DNA from: Nonlabens ulvanivorans
GTDB taxonomy: Bacteria > Bacteroidota > Bacteroidia > Flavobacteriales > Flavobacteriaceae
NCBI RefSeq assembly: GCF_000755285.1
Contig: NZ_BBMK01000001.1
Coordinates: 62,001 to 126,000, forward strand
Reading direction: 5' to 3'
DNA length: 64,000 nt
Of this stretch, positions 57,546-64,000 are shown in pieces; within the stretch, counting starts at the first letter, position 1, and each line of letters begins with the position of its first letter. Under the pieces are notes generated by a model. The model was not told where the DNA came from. It worked only from the letters and a program-made list of their open reading frames with translations, and searched no databases. Made by a program: the position numbers and the translations under genes.

Positions 57546-58057
57546 TTAGATTTTGTTGTAAACAAAATCTAAACTCATAATCCCGCTAGCAGGAGTACCT
57601 GCCGCTCCACTAAAATATTGTGCAACATCATTATCATCGACATTAAAGGATAAGGTTGTAGGCGTCAAAAGGATCTGTTGAGATTCGGTAGCTGTTCCTC
57701 CATTAACATTTACCGTTATTGTTAAAGTACCGTTTGCATAGGAGTATGTGCCGCTTTCCACATTTGTATTGCAAACTAAGTTATTGGAAGTATCAAAACT
57801 AACCTCTGCAATTGTAGATGTAAAAGTACCGTCTGCATTAAAGCTGATTGCCATGCTATCAAAACAATTAGTTTCATTGGTCAATTCCATATCTGTAATC
57901 GTGTCTTGATTTAAATCAACCGCAACATCGGCAGTAAGCGTGCTTAAAACATAGTTACCAACAAGAGCTGCATTATTATTAATTGATTGATTTTCATCAT
58001 CAGTACATGCCGTAAAAGCAAATAATATGGCAATTAAGGGAAAGATTAATTTTTCAT
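57546..58057 (-). CDS. lipocalin-like lipoprotein of unknown function (5' frameshift)
   Basis: About 170 residues. The natural start is MKKLIFPLIAILFAFTACTDD with lipobox FTAC at 58057; it requires T6 where the sequence has T5 (58050-58054). Without the correction the only in-frame start gives a leader without any signal, which supports the loss of one base. The body (LVGNYVLSTLTADVAVD, INFNADGTFTSTI-like, SGTYSYANGTLTITV) has the lipocalin-like pattern of many flavobacterial lipoproteins. Confidence 0.72.
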
Positions 58058-58249
58058 CATTATTATTTTTGTTAAAGATAACAAAATATAATAATGTACT
58101 ATTTTTGAAACGATTAGAAAGGCTCAACCCTTGAATCTATTGATATCTTGATGTAATAATACTGTTGTAAAAATCAGTATCTAGATACAAAAAGAAGAAT
58201 AAAATGATCAAAAGTGAAGAACAACTTTATTTTTTTTGAATCTCACTGC

Positions 58250-58279
58250 TTGTCAATCAAATATAAAATCATACATTTG
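58250..58279 (+). promoter_or_regulatory. promoter of the rplM-rpsI operon
   Basis: TTG (58250-58252), 19 bases, TACATTTG (58272-58279): an exact Bacteroidota consensus. The rplM start lies 50 bases further on. Confidence 0.8.
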
Positions 58280-58328
58280 CAGCCCGATTTTAACCATTGA
58301 AATCGTTACAATTTAAAACAGGTTCAAA

Positions 58329-58784
58329 GTGAATACGTTAAGTTACAAAACAGTTTCTGCTAACAGCGCTACAGTAAACAAAGAATGGGTACTTGTAGAT
58401 GCAGCAGACCAGCCACTAGGTCGTATGTCTTCAATAGTTGCAAAACTATTAAGAGGAAAATATAAGACAAATTTCACTCCACATGTAGATTGTGGAGACA
58501 ATGTAATTGTTATAAATGCTGACAAGGTTAAGCTTTCTGGTAATAAGTGGTCTGAGAAGACTTACATACGCCACACAGGCTATCCAGGTGGGCAGCGCAG
58601 CCTTACTGCTCAGGAGCTTTACGATAAAGACCCTACAAGAGTAGTTGAGAAAGCTGTGAAGGGAATGTTACCTAAAAACAAATTAGGTGCAGCAATATTC
58701 CGTAACTTAAAAGTGTACAGCGGTGCTGAACACGGTCAAGATGCACAACAACCTACGACTATCAACTTAAACGAGATCAAGTAA
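58329..58784 (+). CDS. rplM: 50S ribosomal protein L13
   Basis: 151 residues, usual length. GTG start at 58329 gives [20 protein letters not shown]. Typical segments: [31 protein letters not shown] and [12 protein letters not shown]. One of the first proteins to bind 23S rRNA. rpsI follows after one base. Confidence 0.97.
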   Translation: MNTLSYKTVSANSATVNKEWVLVDAADQPLGRMSSIVAKLLRGKYKTNFTPHVDCGDNVIVINADKVKLSGNKWSEKTYIRHTGYPGGQRSLTAQELYDKDPTRVVEKAVKGMLPKNKLGAAIFRNLKVYSGAEHGQDAQQPTTINLNEIK

Positions 58785-58785
58785 G

Positions 58786-59172
58786 ATGGAAACATTACAC
58801 AAAATAGGTAGAAGAAAAACTGCCGTAGCTCGTGTATACCTTAGCGATGGAGAAGGTAATATCACTATAAACAACAAAGACCTTAAAGATTACTTCACAA
58901 CTGGTACTCTTCAATATAAAGTAAATCAACCGTTTGCTTTAACTGAAACTACTGGAACATACGACGTTAAAGTAAACGTATATGGTGGTGGAATCACTGG
59001 ACAGGCAGAGGCGATACGCCTTGCACTTTCTAGAGCTCTAGTAGAGATCGATGAAGAAAACCGTCTAGTATTGAAACCAGAAGGCCTTATGACGCGTGAC
59101 CCAAGAATGGTGGAACGTAAGAAATTTGGTCAGAAGAAAGCAAGGAAGAAATTCCAATTCTCTAAGCGTTAA
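58786..59172 (+). CDS. rpsI: 30S ribosomal protein S9
   Basis: 128 residues. Start [41 protein letters not shown] in the core, and the basic C-terminal tail [17 protein letters not shown] that reaches the P-site tRNA. Co-transcribed with rplM. Confidence 0.97.
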   Translation: METLHKIGRRKTAVARVYLSDGEGNITINNKDLKDYFTTGTLQYKVNQPFALTETTGTYDVKVNVYGGGITGQAEAIRLALSRALVEIDEENRLVLKPEGLMTRDPRMVERKKFGQKKARKKFQFSKR

Positions 59173-59192
59173 TACTGCAAAGAAATTATCAT

Positions 59193-59240
59193 CCATTTGG
59201 TTTCACAATCAAATGGGATTTGTTCTTATTTTTTTTTAAT
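59193..59240 (+). terminator. terminator after rpsI
   Basis: Stem CCATTTG / CAAATGG (59193-59216) followed by a T-rich tract including T9. Suggests that rpsB-tsf form a separate or partly separate transcript. Confidence 0.65.
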
Positions 59241-59256
59241 TTTTAATTTGCTGTCA

Positions 59257-59274
59257 TCCCGATTGCCGTCGGGA
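59257..59274. repeat. short inverted repeat resembling a dispersed flavobacterial element
   Basis: TCCCGA / TCGGGA around TTGCCG, preceded by GTCA and followed by CC. The layout GTCATCCCGA...TCGGGACC is like the GTCAT-n-CGA...TCG-n elements often seen between flavobacterial genes. Only one copy occurs in this window. Confidence 0.4.
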
Positions 59275-59368
59275 CCTAGTTTAGCATCTAAATGATTCTG
59301 GCGATTTTCAATTGTATTGAAATGACCACTTAATCATTGCTATCTGACAGAACGTAAACTATCTAAAC

Positions 59369-60177
59369 ATGGCAAATAACACAGAAGTCAAGAATCTACT
59401 TGACGCAGGTGTCCACTTCGGTCACCTTACACGCAAATGGGATCCAAACATGGCACCATATATTTATATGGAGCGTAATGGGATTCACATCATCAACCTT
59501 TATAAAACTAAAGCTAAGCTGAACGAAGCTAATGACGCTTTACGTAAAATCGCTGCATCTGGTCGCAAGATCCTTTTGTTGCTACTAAAAAGCAAGCAAA
59601 AGATATCGTTGCACAACATGCAGGTGATGCTAACATGCCTTATATTACTGAAAGATGGCCTGGTGGAATGCTTACAAACTTTGTAACTATCCGTAAAGCT
59701 GTTAAAAAAATGGCTCTTGTAGACCGTATGAAGAAAGATGGACGTTATGAAACTCTTTCTAAAAAGGAACGTTTACAAGTAGATCGTATGAGAGCTAAAC
59801 TAGAAAAGAACTTAGGTTCTATTGTAGACATGACTCGTATGCCAGCGGCACTTTTCATCGTTGATACAGTACGTGAGCACATCGCTGTTAAAGAAGCATT
59901 GAAATTAGGTATTCCTATTTTTGCAATGGCTGATACTAACGCAAATCCACGTGATATCGATTATGTAATTCCATCAAATGATGATGCATCAAAATCTATC
60001 GATATTATCGTAAACTCTGCTGCCGAAGCTATAAAAGCTGGTCTTGAAGATCGTAAGAACGAAAAGAACAACGAAGCAGCAAAATCAGAAAAAGTTGAAA
60101 AGGAAGCTAAAGAAGCAAAAGCTGAAAAGCCTGCAAAAGCTGAAAAAGAAGCCGTAAAAACTGAAGAAGAAGAATAA
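59369..60177 (+). CDS. rpsB: 30S ribosomal protein S2 (frameshifted in this sequence)
   Basis: About 270 residues after correction. Start [26 protein letters not shown]; at T4 59574-59577 one T is missing, and restored it reads [58 protein letters not shown] is intact. The C-terminal 45 residues are a Lys/Glu/Ala-rich extension, usual for Bacteroidota. Since S2 is essential, the shift is almost certainly a sequence error. Confidence 0.96.
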
Positions 60178-60218
60178 ATCATAATCTCTGGGAATCCAGA
60201 ATCTAAAATATTTTCAAC

Positions 60219-61181
60219 ATGGCAAAAATAACCGCTGCTGAAGTAGGAAAATTAAGAAAGACCACTGGTGCTGGTATGATGGACTGTAAAAAAGCCCTTG
60301 TAGAAGCTGAAGGTGATTTTGACAAAGCAATTGAAATCCTAAGAAAGAAAGGTCAAAAAGTAGCTGCAAAGCGTGCTGATCGTGACTCTTCTGAAGGTGT
60401 AGTAGTTGCAAAAGTAAATGATAGCAACACGAGAGGTGTTATGATTTCACTTAATTGTGAAACTGACTTTGTTGCAAAAAATGATGACTATGTTGCATTA
60501 GCAACTAAAATAGCTGATGTTGCTCTTAACACGAATACTAAAGAAGAATTGCTTGCTGCAAACTTTGATGGTATGACGGTTGCAGAAAAGCTTATTGAGC
60601 AAACAGGTGTTATAGGTGAAAAATTAGAAATAGGTGGTTTTGAAGCATTTGAAGCTCCATTTGTAGGCGCATATGTGCACGGTGGGAAAATCGGTGCTAT
60701 GACTGGACTTTCTACTGCATCAGATAACGCAAGTGAAGTAGCAAAATCTGTTTCTATGCAAGTAGCTTCTATGGGAGCGACAACTCTTTCTTATAAAGAT
60801 TTTGATGCTGATTTTGTACAATCAGAAACTGAAGCTCGTATCGCTGCTATCGAAAAAGATAACATCGAGCGCGGACGCTTAGGTAAAGCATTGAAAAACA
60901 TTCCTCTTTTCATCTCTAGATCTCAAGTTACAGATTCTGCACTAGCAGAAGCTAAAGCACGTTTTGAAGACGAGTTGAAAGCTGAAGGTAAACCTGAAGC
61001 TATTTGGGATCGTATTATCCCGGGTAAACTTGAGCGTTTTATTTCTGACAACGTTTCTTTAGATAAAGAACTTGCCCTTTTAGATCAAGATTTCATAATG
61101 GATGACAGTAAAACTGTTGCTCAATATGTAGAGTCTAAAAATGCTAGTGTTGTAGGATTCAAAAGAGTCTCTATAGCTTAA
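60219..61181 (+). CDS. tsf: elongation factor Ts
   Basis: 320 residues. Start MAKITAAEVGKLRKTTGAGMMDCKKALVE (UBA-like domain), then SLNCETDFVAKNDDY with the TDFVAKN signature that contacts EF-Tu. Nucleotide exchange factor for EF-Tu. Follows rpsB by 41 bases, the classical arrangement. Confidence 0.97.
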   Translation: MAKITAAEVGKLRKTTGAGMMDCKKALVEAEGDFDKAIEILRKKGQKVAAKRADRDSSEGVVVAKVNDSNTRGVMISLNCETDFVAKNDDYVALATKIADVALNTNTKEELLAANFDGMTVAEKLIEQTGVIGEKLEIGGFEAFEAPFVGAYVHGGKIGAMTGLSTASDNASEVAKSVSMQVASMGATTLSYKDFDADFVQSETEARIAAIEKDNIERGRLGKALKNIPLFISRSQVTDSALAEAKARFEDELKAEGKPEAIWDRIIPGKLERFISDNVSLDKELALLDQDFIMDDSKTVAQYVESKNASVVGFKRVSIA

Positions 61182-61201
61182 TATCTTAATATAGTAATTT
61201 A

Positions 61202-61236
61202 AAATCCCAACTAGGTACTACTTAGTTGGGATTTTT
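61202..61236 (+). terminator. terminator after tsf
   Basis: Stem AAATCCCAACTA / TAGTTGGGATTT with loop GGTACTACT and T6 tail. Confidence 0.88.
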
Positions 61237-61250
61237 TATGCAATATATTT

Positions 61251-61266
61251 AGCTTTCGCGAAAGCA
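61251..61266. repeat. 16-bp palindrome, copy 15 (14-bp core, intergenic)
   Basis: AGCTTTCGCGAAAGCA: both outermost bases changed, core GCTTTCGCGAAAGC intact (61252-61265). Follows the tsf terminator. Confidence 0.9.
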
Positions 61267-61300
61267 GAATTTAACAACTACATGTTTTTACCTTTGCATT

Positions 61301-62173
61301 ATGATTAAATACCTTATACCATTTTTATTAATATCAAGTTGTGCTCATCTACCAAAACAGATCGACCATGGTTTTTTGTTTAAGAAAATTAGCGACTTGC
61401 CACCATCAATTAACGAAAGCTCTGGATTAATTGTAATGGATGGTAAGTTAATTACACATAACGACTCCGGAAATATGGCCATGCTATATGAACTAGACAC
61501 AACAGGAACAATTACTAATTATATCAAATATAATTATCTAACAAATCGAGATTGGGAAGCTATTGCACAGTCAGACAAAGCAATACATATTGCAGACATA
61601 GGTAACAATCAAGGCGACAGGAAAGATCTAAAAATATACCATATTAATAAAGGAGGAATTTGGCAGAAAGAAATTGACATTGACATCTCTAGTATATCAT
61701 ATTCGACACAAACCAATTTTAAAAAACGTAGTCAAAGACATTCTTACGATGCAGAGGCAATCATTGTTATTGATGAAGTTATGTATCTTTTTTCTAAAGA
61801 CTGGATCAATTACTCTACAACGGTTTATAACCTACAACTGTACAGCGACACTTTACTTAAAAGCTCTCAAGTCATCAACACAAAAGGTCTAGTAACTGAC
61901 GCTACATTTAATAATGACAACACAGTTCTATTATGTGGTTATAACCAGAGTCTTCAGCCTTTTATTATCCAACTAGAATACAATAATGGCATTTTTAAAA
62001 TGGTAAAAAAAATAGACTTACCTATAGAAGGAGCACAAATTGAAGCAATCGCATATTATGGAAAGGACACTAATGGTAAAGACATATATTACTTAACTAG
62101 CGAGGCAGTTAATGTAAAACTGGGTGATGATGAAGCAAAAATTATTGGAGAACTTTACAAATTAATCTGGTAA
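61301..62173 (+). CDS. lipoprotein of unknown function, beta-propeller-like
   Basis: 290 residues. Lipobox LLISSCAHL; then repeated strand patterns such as INESSGLIVMDGKLITHNDSG, NRDWEAIAQSDKAIHIADIGNN and VTDATFNNDNTVLLCGYNQ. The DWEAIA...HIADIGNN pattern is found in a group of exported flavobacterial proteins with propeller-like repeats; no activity is known. A -7-like TACCTTTG (61289-61296) sits right before the ATG. Confidence 0.7.
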   Translation: MIKYLIPFLLISSCAHLPKQIDHGFLFKKISDLPPSINESSGLIVMDGKLITHNDSGNMAMLYELDTTGTITNYIKYNYLTNRDWEAIAQSDKAIHIADIGNNQGDRKDLKIYHINKGGIWQKEIDIDISSISYSTQTNFKKRSQRHSYDAEAIIVIDEVMYLFSKDWINYSTTVYNLQLYSDTLLKSSQVINTKGLVTDATFNNDNTVLLCGYNQSLQPFIIQLEYNNGIFKMVKKIDLPIEGAQIEAIAYYGKDTNGKDIYYLTSEAVNVKLGDDEAKIIGELYKLIW

Positions 62174-62249
62174 GAATAAACTCAATATATTACTTAATAT
62201 GAATTGTATTAAGAATATAATCTGCCTATAATTCAAAAAGGAATTCCGT

Positions 62250-62257
62250 TATATTTG
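62250..62257 (+). promoter_or_regulatory. candidate -7 element for pyrH
   Basis: TATATTTG, an exact match to TAnnTTTG, 21 bases before the pyrH ATG. No TTG at the standard distance, so the -33 is weak. Confidence 0.5.
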
Positions 62258-62277
62258 CACAACTACAGACACACCTT

Positions 62278-62985
62278 ATGAAATACAATCGCATACTTCT
62301 TAAATTAAGCGGAGAAGCATTAATGGGAAACAGACAATATGGTATCGATCCAGAACGTCTTTCCGAATATGCTCAAGAAATTAAAAAAGCTATTGACAAA
62401 GGGATAGAAGTAGCTATCGTAATAGGTGGTGGTAATATCTTTAGAGGTGTTGCTGGTGCTAGCGCAGGAATGGATCGCGTACAAGGAGACCATATGGGAA
62501 TGCTTGCTACCGTTATTAATGGTCTTGCCCTACAAAGCGCGCTTGAAGATGCTGGCATACCTACAAGACTACAATCTGCGATTAAGATCAACGAGGTTGC
62601 AGAACCTTTTATACGTCGCAAAGCGATGAGGCATCTACAAAAAGGTCGCGTTGTTATTTTCGGTGGAGGAACAGGAAACCCGTATTTTACTACAGATAGT
62701 GCTGCAGTATTAAGAGCCATAGAAATTGAAGCCGATGTTATTCTTAAAGGTACTCGTGTAGATGGTATTTATACCGCAGACCCAGAAAAAGATAATAATG
62801 CTACTAAGTTTGACTTCATCAGCTTTGATGATGTTTTACGTAAAGGGTTAAAAGTAATGGATACCACAGCATTTACTTTAAGCCAAGAAAATGAATTGCC
62901 TATCATTGTTTTTGACATGAATAAAAAAGGTAATTTAATGAAAGTTTTAAGTGGTGAAAATATAGGAACAAGAGTACAATTATAA
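62278..62985 (+). CDS. pyrH: UMP kinase
   Basis: 235 residues. Start [17 protein letters not shown] with the phosphate loop; [29 protein letters not shown] and [21 protein letters not shown] are the UMP and ATP sites of the amino acid kinase fold. Phosphorylates UMP to UDP. It is followed by frr, a common bacterial order. Confidence 0.97.
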   Translation: MKYNRILLKLSGEALMGNRQYGIDPERLSEYAQEIKKAIDKGIEVAIVIGGGNIFRGVAGASAGMDRVQGDHMGMLATVINGLALQSALEDAGIPTRLQSAIKINEVAEPFIRRKAMRHLQKGRVVIFGGGTGNPYFTTDSAAVLRAIEIEADVILKGTRVDGIYTADPEKDNNATKFDFISFDDVLRKGLKVMDTTAFTLSQENELPIIVFDMNKKGNLMKVLSGENIGTRVQL

Positions 62986-62995
62986 ATAGTGGCAA

Positions 62996-63003
62996 TATAT
63001 TTG
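62996..63003 (+). promoter_or_regulatory. candidate -7 element for frr
   Basis: TATATTTG between pyrH and frr, 26 bases before the frr start; a second match TAAATTTG follows at 63018-63025. A secondary promoter for frr is possible. Confidence 0.4.
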
Positions 63004-63029
63004 CTAACCGTAAAGTATAAATTTGAGCT

Positions 63030-63584
63030 ATGAACGAAGAATTAGAACTAGTTATAGATGCTTGTAAAGAAGGAATGGATTCTGCCATTGTGCATCTTGA
63101 AAAGCAATTATTAAATATCCGTGCTGGTAAAGCTAGTCCAGCAATGTTAGGTAGTGTATTTGTAGACTATTATGGTAGCCAGACACCTTTAGGACAGGTT
63201 GCTAATGTTGCAACACCAGACGCTAGAACAATTACTGTCACACCATGGGAAAAAGGAATGATAACAGAAATTGAAAAAGGTATCATGTATGCCAATTTAG
63301 GACTTAACCCTATGAACAATGGAGAAAGCGTAATTATAAACGTACCTGCACTAACAGAAGAAAGACGTATAGACCTTGCAAAACAATCAAAAAGTGAAGG
63401 TGAAGACGCTAAAATAGGCGTGCGTAATGATCGTAAGACCGCTATGAACGATTTAAAGAAATTAGAATTATCAGAAGATCTTTTAAAAACCTCTGAAGAA
63501 GAAGTGCAAGAACTTACTAATGCTTATATCGCTAAGATTGAAAAAATCGTAGCTGTGAAAGAAGCTGAAATCATGAAAGTTTAA
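63030..63584 (+). CDS. frr: ribosome recycling factor
   Basis: 184 residues, the usual length. MDSAIVHLEKQLLNIRAGKASPAML (first helix, RAGKASP), VDYYGSQTPLGQVANV, ITVTPWEKGM and RIDLAKQSKSEGEDAKIGVRNDRKTAM. Splits post-termination ribosomes with EF-G. A hairpin terminator follows. Confidence 0.97.
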   Translation: MNEELELVIDACKEGMDSAIVHLEKQLLNIRAGKASPAMLGSVFVDYYGSQTPLGQVANVATPDARTITVTPWEKGMITEIEKGIMYANLGLNPMNNGESVIINVPALTEERRIDLAKQSKSEGEDAKIGVRNDRKTAMNDLKKLELSEDLLKTSEEEVQELTNAYIAKIEKIVAVKEAEIMKV

Positions 63585-63602
63585 TACGCAACACATCATT
63601 TG

Positions 63603-63630
63603 AACGCCAGCTTAATGCTGCGTTTTTTGT
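63603..63630 (+). terminator. terminator after frr
   Basis: AACGC-c-AGC / GCT-GCGTT hairpin (one-base bulge) with T6. Confidence 0.7.
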
Positions 63631-63734
63631 TACTACATTCTAAATTATTCATAATATTCTTCAATAGAGTATATGCTTCTTATACTTTTATCGTTACTTA
63701 GTTAAGTGGTAAAATTATTACATAAACGTTTTCA

Positions 63735-64000
63735 ATGAGGTACTGGCCTTTCATCTTATTTCTTTTTTTAAGCATCCTTGTTAAAGCGCAAAAAGATGTA
63801 ACACCTGCATTAGAAATAATAAAATCCTGTATTGATTATAGCGCCTTTAACAATCCTTTAGAAGCATTAAATACATTTCAATATAATAGTTATGAAAACC
63901 TTAAGATAGCAGGGAATCCCGAAGCGATAACTGGATCTGGATACAAAAAGACGGAACTGAGAAGAACCTTACTTAAAACTGGCGTCTTTCTATCCGAAAA
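63735..64000 (+). CDS. DUF5686-type outer-membrane protein, 3' end outside the window
   Basis: The first 88 residues of a long protein. Signal peptide MRYWPFILFLFLSILVKAQ, then ALEIIKSCIDYSAFNNPLEALNTFQYNSYENLKIAGNPEAI, which resembles the segment that follows the regulatory domain in DUF5686 proteins (compare ILRKVWENRRKNG...FKQYQFDKYEKL in the gene at 44061-46585). This copy lacks the carboxypeptidase-like N-terminal domain. The frame is open to the end of the window. Confidence 0.65.
   Translation, partial: MRYWPFILFLFLSILVKAQKDVTPALEIIKSCIDYSAFNNPLEALNTFQYNSYENLKIAGNPEAITGSGYKKTELRRTLLKTGVFLSE

Noticed and set aside
59369-60177. Programmed ribosomal frameshifting in rpsB, thyA and others
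   Set aside because: No conserved slippery heptamer or downstream structure is shared by the sites, the direction of shift varies, and none of these families is known to use it.
1805-61266. The palindrome as a rho-independent terminator
   Set aside because: Ten copies lie inside genes, no T run follows, and real terminators are present separately next to several intergenic copies.
1805-61266. The palindrome as a mobile element end or CRISPR repeat
   Set aside because: Copies are single, far apart, without common flanks, target duplications or spacers of even length.

Overview
The window is AT-rich bacterial DNA from a member of the Flavobacteriaceae (Bacteroidota). The evidence is the gene families present (GLPGLI proteins, DUF5686 and DUF4407 proteins, a type IX secretion sorting domain, a GbsR/MarR regulator, the rplM-rpsI-rpsB-tsf order), promoters of the Bacteroidota type (TTG, about 19 bases, TAnnTTTG), and the near absence of Shine-Dalgarno sequences. 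The genus cannot be fixed from sequence alone; a marine flavobacterium is the most natural reading. I see no rRNA, insertion sequence, prophage or CRISPR array. The region is chromosomal core plus family-level accessory genes.

Layout. 1-5.1 kb: end of an M1 aminopeptidase, a GbsR-controlled membrane/redox operon with two palindromic operators, a lipoprotein and an HD hydrolase. 5.1-8.3 kb: four minus-strand genes of the arsenosugar-associated type (TIGR04283, DUF547, purine nucleoside phosphorylase, TIGR04282). 8.3-17.6 kb: ruvC, a flippase-like and glycosyltransferase pair, a TPR protein, a HAD phosphatase, tRNA-Asp, tRNA-Leu and an M20 dipeptidase. 17.6-23.3 kb: a surface protein, a BlaI/M56 sensor-repressor pair and a DUF4407 protein. 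23.3-29.2 kb: a tight minus-strand run with a membrane-anchored MutS-like ATPase and hemW. 29.3-36.2 kb: an outer-membrane barrel, two GLPGLI proteins and a two-component system. 36.2-48.6 kb: deoxynucleoside kinase, App1 phosphatase, membrane pyrophosphatase, a type IX secreted surface protein, a DUF5686 protein and pdhB. 48.9-58 kb: etfBA, a bifunctional nuclease, a nucleoside transporter, thyA and an ergothioneine operon. 58.3-64 kb: rplM-rpsI-rpsB-tsf, pyrH and frr.

Two window-wide signals stand out. First, the 16-bp perfect palindrome CGCTTTCGCGAAAGCG occurs 14 times exactly and once with a 14-bp core, on average every 4.2 kb, in genes and between genes. No annotated feature explains it and I regard it as the most interesting observation here. 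Second, 17 genes, including essential ones (rpsB, thyA), carry 18 single-site frameshifts, nearly all at short homopolymers, and every G/C run of five or more inside a gene looks like an expanded run of four. That is best read as consensus error in the assembly, so these genes are annotated here as single intact genes across the shift.
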